A stretch of 64,000 bases of DNA. It comes from Lasioglossum baleicum. Lineage: Eukaryota > Arthropoda > Insecta > Hymenoptera > Halictidae. The DNA lies in assembly GCF_051020765.1 (NCBI RefSeq), contig NC_134933.1, positions 6,979,461-7,043,460 on the forward strand. The letters run 5' to 3'. Below are positions 38,974 through 49,460 of this stretch, one piece after another. The notes under the pieces were generated by a model. It saw only the letters and a list, made by a program, of their open reading frames with translations, was not told where the DNA came from and made no database searches. Each line of letters begins with the position of its first letter. The first letter of the stretch is position 1. Position numbers and translations under genes: made by a program.

Positions 38974-39546
38974 ATGTCAAAGGCCAGAAAGGTTTTAACA
39001 ATGCAACAACGTGTGAATGTTATAAAGGACTTGGAGACATTCTCTATTGCATGTGTCGCTAAAAAGTATGGAGTACATCCCAAGACAATTAATCGGATCC
39101 AAGAACGCGCTGCGGAAATCTGCAACTTCGCAGAAAAAGGGAAACTGGAGAAACGTCGGAAAATTATAAGGCAACCGAAGTATGCATGCACCGATGAGGA
39201 ACGGAGATTGTCAGGAACATTAGAAGAAAGGGCCGCAGAGGAAGAAGAAGAAGACAGGGCCGCAGAGGAAGGAAATCAAGAATGGGATGCAGAGGAAGGA
39301 AATCAAGAAAGGGCTGCAGAGGAAGGAGATCAAGAAAGGGCTGCAGAGGAAGGAGAAGAAAAAAGGGCCGCAGATGAAGGAGATCGAGTAAATGGGGTCA
39401 AACTACCCCCAAAACTAAGAAAGCTCTGCGACGACTTTTTCAAACACTCCGAGTCTCTCAAAAAATATCTTGCACCTCCGGCACAATGTTTATTAGACGG
39501 ACTCAAATTAACAATGTTAGGTAAGGCAATTGAAATACTTAATTAA
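38974..39546 (+). CDS. psq/CENP-B-type HTH protein, transposase-derived, with acidic repeats
   Basis: This is an intact 190-residue open frame nested antisense in the giant intron. I chose the ATG at 38974 because it sits in an A-rich context (TAAAAATG); the frame opens 9 bases earlier without an ATG. Residues about 3-56 form a helix-turn-helix with KARKVLTMQQRVNVIKDLE, then VAKKYGVHPKTINRIQ, matching the N-terminal DNA-binding domain of pogo/Tigger/Jerky transposases and CENP-B. A basic stretch follows (57-69). Residues about 83-138 are acidic near-repeats of the type RAAEEGNQE. The tail (139-190) includes LPPKLRKLCDDFF and a hydrophobic end. The second CENP-B HTH and the DDE domain are missing. 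AATAAA-like signals lie at and just after the stop. It may be a deletion derivative of a transposon or a captured DNA-binding protein; no host function can be claimed. Confidence 0.65.
   Translation: MSKARKVLTMQQRVNVIKDLETFSIACVAKKYGVHPKTINRIQERAAEICNFAEKGKLEKRRKIIRQPKYACTDEERRLSGTLEERAAEEEEEDRAAEEGNQEWDAEEGNQERAAEEGDQERAAEEGEEKRAADEGDRVNGVKLPPKLRKLCDDFFKHSESLKKYLAPPAQCLLDGLKLTMLGKAIEILN
39220..39387 (+). repeat. In-frame acidic minisatellite within the HTH ORF
   Basis: About six imperfect in-frame units, mostly 9 codons, encode variants of E-R-A-A-E-E-G-x-Q. Spacing varies (some units 8 codons, one E-rich expansion), yet the frame is never broken. Confidence 0.75.
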
Positions 39547-39760
39547 TAAATAATAAATACATCATACTATTCTAAGCATAACACAACATTTTTTTTAGGC
39601 TATACAAAGTCAAAGGAGAGAAAACTCCCGTGACAAATCTTTAAACGACTCATTTATACATTAGAAAAATAATCACAAGGAAGTTATTAAACAATATAGT
39701 AAACAATACAGTTTTTCTTTTCTTTTCACTCGCTATCTTCTTCCATTTCCATTTAAGGCC

Positions 39761-40095
39761 AAATTATATCGTGTTTGGTATCATTTTAATCAGAAAAATG
39801 CCAGAAATAAGGTAGTGAAAGTCTCATAAAACAATAATGAAAACTAAACAATTCTGTCATTGCCATTTCATTGTGAGAACACGCGGGCCTTTAAACTGTG
39901 CCGGCGGCGGCTACTGTTCGCGTCTCTTTCTTTACAATACGCTCTTCTTCGTTGCGTTCGAAACTTTCATCGTCGATTAAACCACTAAATACAGTTGAAA
40001 TTATATCGTGTTCCGTATTATTTTATTCAGAGGAACGCCAGGAATAAGCTAGTAAAAGTCCCATAAACCGCTAATGAAAATTAAGAAGTTTGAGA
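39761..40095. repeat. Direct repeat, about 100 bp at 237-bp spacing
   Basis: AAATTATATCGTGTTTGGTA at 39761 recurs as AAATTATATCGTGTTCCGTA at 39998. Both continue through ATGCCAG/ACGCCAG, AATAAG, TAGTGAAAGTC/TAGTAAAAGTC and ATAA...TAATGAAAA. It lies directly downstream of the HTH ORF and may belong to the same element. Confidence 0.7.
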
Positions 40096-40261
40096 ATTCG
40101 ATTCACTCGAGTCAATGTTGTGGTGTTCACACCGATATTCCCGAGCCGAAAGTGGAGTGAGTAGACACTGGACTTCGATCGCACAGGCGACCCAGGACTT
40201 CGATTGAAGAATTACTGTACTATTAATTATTTTTTGTGAATGACCGTGAGTTGACTATGCA

Positions 40262-40370
40262 ACAAAAATTTGTATATTACATTGAATCATGGCTGAATAC
40301 ACAGGAAAAAGTTTTTCAGTCCGACGCCACTTAGTTCTCCTAAAATAAATTCCTAAAGATGACCCATTTT
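40262..40370 (-). repeat. Diverged inverted relic of the 199-bp unit
   Basis: Read on the minus strand, this segment aligns over about 100 bases with the 199-bp unit of 37291-37887. Shared blocks are AAAAATTTGT, GAATCATG, CTGAATACA, AAAAAGT, GGTTCTCCT/AGTTCTCCT and AAATTCCT. Similarity is clear but far lower than between the tandem copies, so it is older. Confidence 0.7.
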
Positions 40371-41722
40371 CGCTCGACTCGATAGGCGGATGTACCCTTA
40401 AAGCGAAACGAACCGCGTTTAAGATTTCCTGTTCGAAAACTTGGCTCGGACGTCGCAAAATTTCGAGAAACAACGTTCCCAAAGTGCCATTACAAATCCG
40501 TAAGGAAATTAGCGAAAGACCGGTATGCACACGTAACCTGATATACAGAGCGAGGCATAAGTCTTGCATACCCGGCCGGATCTTAATCGTTAAAAATAAT
40601 TGTTTCTGGCACGAAACACCCAGATAGAAATCAAGGGTCTGTTAGCCAACGTTGGTCGACATGTTATCGTTTTTCCACCATGAACCGTTCTTAGTAAATT
40701 GGACCCGTTTCACTCATAGCACGGTTAGTTTGCCCGGGCTTGGCTGTGCCAAAAATGTATCAATAATTACCAGTAGCAGCGCTCTGCGTTAAGGAACGCT
40801 ATAGGTTCCAGTTTGCAAATGGAAAACTTCAGTGAAAAGTCGTGCCGTGATTTTTGTAGTTGTACTCGACACAGCAGAGAATTATTTTACTGTTAACTTT
40901 TTATACTAATCGGAAAAGTAGAAAAATTGGCACGCCCCACAGTGCGCCGAACCATTGACAAAAATCGAAAAAGTCACTGGTTCATATCGATTTAAAATTA
41001 TGTTCACACTATGTCAAAATGTCCAAATAAATTATTTTTTGAAAAAAAATTCAAAAAATTCAGTAGGAAATTAGTTACAAGCAAATCTGTAAGCGAATTT
41101 TAGGAAGATCAAATGGTACATCAGTTCATAGCGTAACTTGTTTCCGTTGTGTTATGAACAAAAGACGTTTGTAAGAAATAATCTTTTTAGAAAATGATGG
41201 CTAAGGGTTGGCTAATTGTAATTCATCTTCAAAAATTTTGTAATACTTATATGCAATCAAATAATTAACCTGAAACGAAACCATTCAGTTTTATTGGTTT
41301 CCCTAATCTTTAGAAGAGGATAAAAAGAGTGATTCGAAGTAACTCTGGGATTTTGATTGCGTCGTATTAGTAAGATAGTATATTTTGATATTATATAAGT
41401 TAGAATTGCTACTACTGGCAAACATCAGAGTTATTTAACAAAATATGTAGCAAGAACTGGTCACCAAGCGAGTACGCGGATATCAACTTGTAGAAATATG
41501 AGAATTGACTGTGGTTATTGAATAAATAAAAGAATATTGATATTACATTAATTACAGATACGATTAAATAAATAAAAATTAATGTCCTAATAATCATTGA
41601 TAATCATTGACAAAAAGGTAACACCCTCCGATCTCCCTGATTTTTTAATATGTCGTCCAGGTCATCACGCCGAATAATGTTGTAAATGTTTTACTCGGCG
41701 GTAGTTGTTTATAAAAAAGTTA

Positions 41723-41746
41723 CTGCATAAAGATTCGGACGCTCTA
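41723..41746 (-). repeat. Dispersed AGACTGCGGAT-like motif, diverged inverted copy
   Basis: On the minus strand it reads TAGAGCGTCCGAATCTTTAT then GCA. It keeps the 3' half of the motif but differs in the 5' half. Confidence 0.4.
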
Positions 41747-41832
41747 AAGAAGACGATAACTTTTTTAATATTGAACTATACGATTTGAACTTTTTTGGGA
41801 AGCTAGAGCAATTAGTTTACTACAGGATGAGA

Positions 41833-42270
41833 AAATTTTTTTTCAAAAATAGCAACTGATCGGAATTGTTGAGAAAATACTAAAAGTTGCATTTTACAAC
41901 TGCTTTATGTGGGCCTATATAAAAATTTAACAAATACGTTTTGCAGATCTGTGTCAATTGAACATATTCTGAAAATTTCGTCAAGATCAGTCGACGTTGC
42001 AATGAGCTACAAACGTTTAACAATGGTAAAAATTGCAGGTTTCACGACTTTCGGCCTATGTACATCTAAGAATTATTACATCTTTCCATGTCTGTCGTTT
42101 TTTCTTGCATCAACCGATTTTTACGAAATTTTCAGAATATGTTCAACTGACGCAGATTTACAAAACGTATTTGTTAAATTTTCAATATAGGCCCACATAA
42201 AGAAGTTGTACAATGCAACTTTTAGTATTTCTTCTACAATTCCGATCAGTTGCTAATATGAAAAAAATTT
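41833..42270. repeat. 440-bp foldback element
   Basis: Two inverted arms of about 165 bp (41833-42000 and 42107-42270) share long blocks such as AGCAACTGATCGGAATTGT, ACTAAAAGTTGCATT, TTTATGTGGGCCTATAT and AACATATTCTGAAAATTTCG. The loop is about 105 bases. The arms differ at scattered sites, so the insertion is not recent. No clear target duplication was found. The short frame across the loop is not recognisable. Confidence 0.85.
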
Positions 42271-43532
42271 AATTTAAAACGAAGTTTCTGAGTGTTGGAA
42301 GAACTGAACTGTGAATTCATCTACTGAAAACCACCAATGAAACAAAATTTTGTTTATAATTACCGTTTTTCAATGTTTAAAGAAATTACTATATTTATAA
42401 TAATGTCATATTGACATTGCTTTCAATATAGATAAAAAAAACCCACTTTGTTTCATGTCTCTATCATAAACAGAACAAAAGTTATTGAATTTTGTCCAAG
42501 AAACAGGCATTTCGGCAAACTTCACTGCTTGTAAATATAATTAATTCTAATTGGAAGCTATTTTTCGTAAGAATACAGTTATTATACTGTTACATCGTTT
42601 ATTCCGATTAAAATACATATTTAAAATGTTTATATGGAATATTGGTCGATCGTGGAGGACGAAGAACATTTTTTAATGCGAACGAGTTTCCTTACAGGCC
42701 ACATCCTCGTGTATACATAGATGAAAATCATCAAATGAATCACATTGTTCAAGTGGAAATACATAGTTCCCTGATATTTTTGTACGAAACTCCGTCAGAA
42801 CGACGAGGAATATTCTGGAGTTCGACTGACAAAATTGCATAAACTATCCGCGCGCACGAGGCAGAGAACGCATCGTTAATTAACGTTACATGATTTTATC
42901 CCGTCGCCGAACCGCTAACCTATGACGCTTCGGATAAGCGAAAAGTAAATCTCGTTTAATGAGAGACGCAAGTTGTGTACGGCGAGCCGCAAAATACAGG
43001 GCAAATAATGATACCATGGTACATGTGATCAATGGTGTCTAATATTTACCATTGATTTCCTATTCGGGCTAGTAGCTACACGTTAAACGATAGGAACGAC
43101 AAGGTGATTGCTTTCATGTCACGGATATTTGCTCGTGAATAATTAATGAGATTCCGTTAGTGAATGCGTGCACGGATTTAGATATTTCAAGATAACATGG
43201 GAGGATGAGGGCCAGGACGGATTAATCTCTGTATAACCGGGCTGAAAGGAGATACTTAACAGTACCATATCAGCCGATTTCGATGAGATCAAACGGTACC
43301 GTTCAACCGATCTACTGGGCTCCAGTCAATGCAACTTGTATTAAATCAATATCGCTACATCCGGATCGAGCTCGCAGTTCGTCAAGCGAACATATTAATC
43401 ATTATCCTTTAATTCCTTCCAACGCATTACATTGCATTACATTCTATGTAACTCGCCTTCTCTGTTTCAATTTAATTTTAAACACATTAAATATTTTCTC
43501 TGTTTTGTGTTTGACTTGCCGAATTTTATTAG

Positions 43533-43560
43533 AAATGCATAAATCCGCAGCGTCTAATTA
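43533..43560 (-). repeat. Dispersed AGACTGCGGAT motif, inverted copy
   Basis: On the minus strand it reads TTAGACGCTGCGGATTTATG then CATTT, with a two-base insertion in the AGAC-TGCGG spacing. It lies 60 bp left of the Helitron. Confidence 0.55.
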
Positions 43561-43620
43561 TGAAATCGAGGACTGTAACACGAGAACATTGTTTTCCTAG
43601 GCATCTAGATCGACCATCTA

Positions 43621-44364
43621 TCTTCTATCTATAATGTAAATGTCCGTTTGTTTGTAATCGAACATCTCCGTAACGGCTGAACGTAGAAAGCTGGGGTTTG
43701 AGCCATTAGACGCAGCGTTTCTTCGGGAAGGTTCATGAGAAATCAGCATGCGAAAAAGTCCAATCGTTCAAGAGTTTTGACGACTTTTTCCACCGGCTAC
43801 AACGCTAACTGCTTACTTTAAGTTATGTGAATGTGGCGCGTTTGCGAAAACATTGATATATAATAATCGATATGGTTTCGTGTTGATTCGCATCATCATC
43901 AATGCGTCCCGACGAGAATCTTCTCAGTGGTATTCTGCTTCGAATTATATCGTGAAATAAATATAAATAGAAAAATTGCATTGGAATTCAGCTGAGCCGA
44001 TTGATCTGCGTTTGAATTGAAATATTTGGTTAGTATTTTTAAATTATTAAGTTTTCTCTTTGTTTCTTAGTTCACGTTTTTTCCTTCTTTTTAATGTTTA
44101 GCAATTTTTTTCTTCCTACTTTAGTACATAAAAAGAATGACTTGCAGAAAAGCAAAAGGTCGTCCTACTCGCGAAACGAAAGCAGTGCGACGATTAAGAT
44201 CAAATCAAATTGAGGAAGAACGGGCAACACAAAGAATGGTTTAAATACGTGCCAGACTTGGGGGATGCACGGTAAAATAAAACATAAATGTCACATCTGT
44301 GACAGGTAAAAATATGCTTTTCACAAATATTGAGCCACAGCAACGCGTGGCGGGGGAAAGCTAG
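43621..44364 (+). mobile_element. Truncated Helitron (about 744 bp)
   Basis: The 5' end reads TCTTCTATCTATAATG followed by TGTCCGTTTGTTTGTAATCG, typical of insect Helitrons. The 3' end has GAGCCACAGCAACGCGTGG, with CCAC/GTGG pairing, then GCGGGGGAAAG and the terminal CTAG. The flanking bases are A on the left and T on the right, the Helitron insertion rule. The 5' boundary could also be the TC at 43624. Most of the Rep/helicase region is absent. Confidence 0.8.
44137..44244 (+). pseudogene. Helitron ORF N-terminal remnant
   Basis: A 35-residue frame, MTCRKAKGRPTRETKAVRRL then RSNQIEEERATQRMV, lies inside the truncated Helitron. Basic, R/E-rich starts of this type are common at the N-terminus of Helitron Rep-helicase proteins. 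It stops just before the 3' terminal region, so nothing catalytic remains. Confidence 0.5.
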
Positions 44365-47363
44365 TGTTAAATAAAATATCTTCCGTAGAAAGAGGCTGAA
44401 ATTTTTCCTTTTAATTCACGGTGATAAATCAAAATGGTGTAAAGACAGCTCGCGCGAGAACTGAATCAGGCGTACATATTTCGGAGCATGACGAATTGAT
44501 ATAAAACGAAGACGGATGGAGATTCGGCGCATTGTCGCCACGGTGTCGTTGTTGAATCAATATTTCCTGTAAGCTGAAGTGCAAATGGGGCAATAATCCC
44601 ACCGCCGATATATGTATAATTATGCCTTACGTGTCCCGTTATGATAGATGTAGGCTCGCACGCGAGTCTTGCGCTGGCGAGGCCATTCTCTCCGGAGGCT
44701 GTTATCTTCTCCTCTCGGTGCATGTGCTCGGCTACCGAGTAATGCGAGCCTCATATGTAAATCCCATTCTGATTAACATCCACGTGTACCAACACAGAAA
44801 GCCCTTACATCACCCTCGGTATCCTTCTTCGACCTAGCTCGCCCCTAAACCCTCTTAACTGCGGCGTCATGTGAATGGCCCCTTCCACGTATAAGCCGGT
44901 TGCTGCCGCGTCTGCCGATATTAACTTCACCAGCTTGATTATATTTCACAGCCGGGCTATCGACACGCACCCAAAAACTTGTCCCATGGACCTCTCGGTC
45001 ATCTCGATCCGAAGAAATCGATGGATCTCGAGAAAAACGTCAAAAATGGCCACATGTTTCTAGGAACCAAGGATAGGAACCAAGAATAAGCATCTTTCAG
45101 TGTTTATCAGAGACAAAGAGAATAATCGAAAAATTTTCAGAAGAGAGAAATGTCGGAAGCATTCAAATAATTCAGTGTTTTGCCAGGAACGAAGAATAAC
45201 AATTCTTCCGAAACTGTTCCGGAAAAGAAAATGTTAAGAATAAGAATTATTCCAAAAATGCCCGAACGAGAAAAGTGGCAGAAATGGCCGAATGTTTGTC
45301 AAAGATAGAGAATAAGAATTATTTAAATAATTTGTATGGAAAAGATCAATACATGATCTTTTATGAGCATATCCTGTATGAATTTAATTCGCACAACCTG
45401 AAATTAAATGGTATTACGATTTTCAGCCTCGTGACACGAAAGTGACAAGACATTTCGAGAAAAGCGTCAGTGTGTCACACCTTCTATCAACTGACATTGA
45501 TCTTTCCGAAGTTCGACCGGAGTTAAACGATGTTTCCTTATGTGTATGTATCTACGCTAGTCGCCAGGCTAATTAGTGGCCACTCTGAAGAGCTCCGTTT
45601 GAATCATTAACTCCTACACGTTCGGTACAAACTTGCCGACCGTACATGAAACAGGTGAAATCAGTGAATGGAGGATCTGAGATCCGCAGATAGACTTTCA
45701 GGTTCTGTAACTTCTTGCTCGTGATATATAATGCATATCTAAATTAAAATAAACAGTGTCAAGATTACGATCATTACTAGACTGTGAATTGTTGGAAGTT
45801 TATAGCGGACGCTATACAATTTTAATAGAAATCAGCAGAGATTTCATCTTCCTTGACTACTTAAAGTGTTGATTGACTGAGCTTCTATCTAATCCTGTTT
45901 CCACCGCTCTTGAAAATGTAAATTTGCATAAAGATCCGCACTCCACTAATGAGTTAACGTCAGCTTTTCAACCTCTCCCAGGCCAGAGTGCTTCTGGTCG
46001 TTCACTCAAACGTTTATACTAACGTTATATGTAATTAATTATTTATTTAATACTTTAAACCAAGTATGGTTTATGTAGCATAAACAATACATGAACATAA
46101 CGTTATATGTATGTATAATTTAATAGCAAATGAGCTGTGAGCAGTTGAAACGATTTAATTGTATCTTCTTGAACGAACTACGAGCATCCACTTGTTGGGT
46201 CTCTTATCGACACTAATATTATAGTGCACGCGACCAGAATGTTTAAAAATGTTCATAAAAGCTTAAATTATTAGCAATACAAGAGTAGTTTCATGGAAAT
46301 TCTTGAATAAACCAGTTAAGCCACAATAAAAATGGATTTAAAGTAGAAAATTGCAAAAATACGTTCAACTAAACTTTGATACCTTGACTTAGTAAAGTAT
46401 TTCTTGCTAGGCTTCCGATTCGTTTGACAATTTTATGAAGTACTTTGGTCTCTTCGGAAAGAAGGTTGTGCAAAGAAAGTAGCACATTTTATCAGCATAG
46501 AATCGTTCTGTGCGATTCTCATGCGGGTTTCCATCGTTCTACTGTCCAGAAAGCGTTTGAAACGGAATTTAATTTGTACCGCAATCCGCAACCTGTATCA
46601 AACAATCCTTTTCGACATGTAAAGTGGCACGAAATATCAATTAGATAGTAACTACAACATACACATGTCGTGTTTTCGTCCGTATAATGTCATAAATTAA
46701 TTTTAAATTATTCCGTCGGCTTGCTACTCGTATAGCATTTTAGATGAACAGGTTTCAAACGTTGTACTAATTTTCATAATGGACAGGTAATTCGCGTTGA
46801 TTAGACCCACGCGGCGAAGTCATGCTGGCTGCATGTTGAAGGAGTAATATTTCATTTTATGCGTAGTCATGCGTTCCTATAATACTGCGAAAATCCTTTC
46901 ATGATTATATCTGTACCGCGATGGAAATTTCTGCATTCGAAAGCTGCTTCTAATCCAATTTCTAGCAGGTATTTGACGGATATTCACCTCCTGACATGAA
47001 TAGGGCATCTGATATACAACCTCCACGATGGCTCACACAACTGTACACTGTACACCGGTATTATAGCACGAGAAAGTATTCAGCCGTCGCCTTATGTGAA
47101 ATTTCGTGCGCGCTCCTGGTATCGTTATAATTAGACTGTGCCATTTCTGTGCCTTGTGGCCTACGAAAAGCTTCACAAAACGGACGATAAGGAATTCTAT
47201 ATAATCGAATCGTATAATTGGATAATCGAAGAAAATTCTGTTTCATCTGGATTTAATCTATTTCTTCAATTTCTACGAATTCAAATTTTTATGAACTGAA
47301 TGCAAAATAAATTCAACCGTATTTTTCGAGTACCAAATACCGTGTCATTTTTCATGTAAATTA
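44365..47363. other. Intronic stretch without recognised feature
   Basis: A GAATAAGAATT-type AT-rich degenerate repetition is visible around 45060-45330, and an ATAACGTTATATGTA direct repeat near 46020 and 46097. No gene. Confidence 0.55.
45921..45945 (-). repeat. Dispersed AGACTGCGGAT motif, inverted copy
   Basis: On the minus strand it reads GAGTGCGGATCTTTATGCAA. Confidence 0.55.
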
Positions 47364-47729
47364 AACCAACAAAAACATCCTGTAAACAGGAGTCAAGTTC
47401 CTATGGCCGTAAAATACCTCTTGCAATACTGAAAAAAGCGTTTGTAAAAATTAATTTAAAAGAACGCTATTTAATTTTTAGAGTTGGCCGTTACTTTTTA
47501 AACCAACGGCCATAAAAGGTGTTAGTTAGCGGCCAAGTTTGAATGATTTAGCCCACCATGTAACTCTTTAAAAATTAAATAGCGTTCTTTTAAACTAATT
47601 TTTACAAACGCTTTTTTCAGTATTGCAAGAGGTATTTCTAAGCTAACGAACTTGGCTATATTCTCTTTGATGTCACAACTTTTTACGGCCATAGGAACTT
47701 GGCTCCTGTTTGCAGGATGTTTTTGTTGG
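47364..47729. repeat. Dispersed repeat family B, palindromic (head-to-head) copy
   Basis: Two family B copies lie in inverted orientation, with outer ends ACCAACAAAAACATCCTG and CAGGATGTTTTTGTTGG. The left arm lacks a segment of about 55 bases, between CCGTAAAA and ATACCTCTTG, that is present in the right arm and in the copy at 54453. The arms meet near 47500-47530 around a GGCCGTT/AACGGCC inverted motif. Confidence 0.82.
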
Positions 47730-47963
47730 GATTTCATCAATTTTTGTTGAAATTTCATCAATTATCAAGTAGGTATCAAAGAAAAAAAATCCTTTTCTAA
47801 TCTGCAAGACAAAATCCAAATTCAATGTATCGAAGGTTAACACTCTGCCGGCGCGGCGACACGACGCTCGGATCCGTTTGCCCCCGCCTTTTGTTTACGT
47901 TAAAGCGATTGTTTTTTTCATCAGTATTTGTTGCAACTTCGAAGCTAATAGAACGCATACTTA

Positions 47964-48100
47964 GGGTGGATTTATAGTGGAGCTGCGAGCATCGATGATA
48001 GCGGTGCGTTGAAAAGGAACCAACATTCTTTGTATTTTCTTTGTTTTTCTTTTTTTTTTCGCCGCACAGCTCACCTCGCTGCTCCACTATAAATCCACCC
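47964..48100. mobile_element. 137-bp Harbinger-like MITE with TTA target duplication
   Basis: The terminal inverted repeats GGGTGGATTTATAGTGGAGC and GCTCCACTATAAATCCACCC are perfect over 20 bp, and similarity continues inward. The element is flanked by TTA at 47961-47963 and 48101-48103. A 3-bp TWA duplication fits PIF/Harbinger. A T-rich tract fills the interior. Confidence 0.8.
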
Positions 48101-48159
48101 TTATGTATGTTATGCTGCTATGTGCGTGCGTACCTATATCGTAATGTTTATTTTCAATA

Positions 48160-48530
48160 AAACCCCTTTAAGGTGTAAACTTTCAAACTGATAATTATTA
48201 CTTTGAGTGTTTGTTATGGTGGACTTATGTACCAAATTTCAAGCTTGTAGGTCAATGGGAAGTACCCAAAAGGTTTTGATGATCTGTCAGTCACAGTCTG
48301 TCAGTGACATATTTAGCGATTTTTGAGGTCCTATATCTCGGAACCTACTAATGTTGCAGGATTAATGTTTCGACAATATTGAGACATGATAGCATTTAAC
48401 AAGTGTACGAAATTACATGTCTCCATCTGCCTCCAGTGCCGAGTTGTAAGCCGCTAAAAAACGGCTAAGTTGTTTCGTGTAAAAGACGCTAGTACGAGAA
48501 CTTGGCTGGTGCACTACCGTGCACCTAGAT
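48160..48530 (+). repeat. Dispersed repeat family A, copy 2
   Basis: This is the second copy of the family at 16344-16725, in the same orientation and ending in the same ACTACCGTGCACCTAGAT. It starts 57 bp right of the Harbinger-like MITE. Confidence 0.88.
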
Positions 48531-49029
48531 AAAAGTACATAAACCGTTGCAATGAAGCTGTGGATTTCATGCTTTATATTATTTATAGATACATGCGTGA
48601 TACATATTTTGTATTTTCACTAGGAAGCCCGGATAAAATAATCGTGAGAAGTAACATTAATCTTTTCGCGATTCCAGCAAATATCGGACACATGTCCGAT
48701 TTCAGGATGCATTATCAATCGCTTATTTATTCCAGGTACGAGTCGGATCTTTCCACGATGAATTCGCAGAATTTTCTGACCTGATATAATAAAAAAAGAG
48801 AGATGGCCGATTTCAAAAAAGAAACATCCGGTCCAGAGTGATCGCGCGTATAACCGGTTCGAATGGCGTCGCGTTTGGAAGGGGAGGGCTATCAGAGAGG
48901 TAAAAAAGCTGTCCAGTTGAGTTTAGACTTCCAATTGGTGAAATTCGCGGCAATCGGTGACGTTCTAACAATCTGAGTCCCGAAGTCCAATTAGTCGCCT
49001 TTCGTACATTTGTGTGAGTACCGAATGAA

Positions 49030-49460
49030 TAAAATGTGCCGTGGCGCGCGCGCGTCTACCCTCCTCCCCTGTGCGACCGATCGAATTTGAACGAATGTAC
49101 ACTGAGCGCTCTCGGCGTGTTTCGTATCGTGTTGGCACATCAAAGAGAATTCATTAACGAGCATTAGCGCAGGGGGGACACTCGTTTAGTGTCAACATCG
49201 GTAACCGCCGAATGTTTGAAACAATTTAAAGCTCCGCGCGCGCTCGCGTTCGGTAAATTTAAATCTAACTCGCACCCGCCGACGCCGAAAGAACTCAATC
49301 GATCAAGCTCGCAGATTTTCATTTCGCGCGGCGATTTCATCGTGATAATTTCTCATTAAATTAACGCGGCCGCGAGTTCACGCGCACAAAACTGATAAAA
49401 ATTTCTCATGTCGAACCATTCATCCGGACGAAGCGCACGCTTATCGCGGAATCGCAATCC
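49030..49460. promoter_or_regulatory. CpG-rich intronic island, candidate regulatory element
   Basis: Many CpGs (GGCGCGCGCGCG, CCGCGCGCGCTCGCG, AACGCGGCCGCGAG) in an otherwise AT-rich intron, with no open frame resembling a protein. The role is inferred from composition only. Confidence 0.3.
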
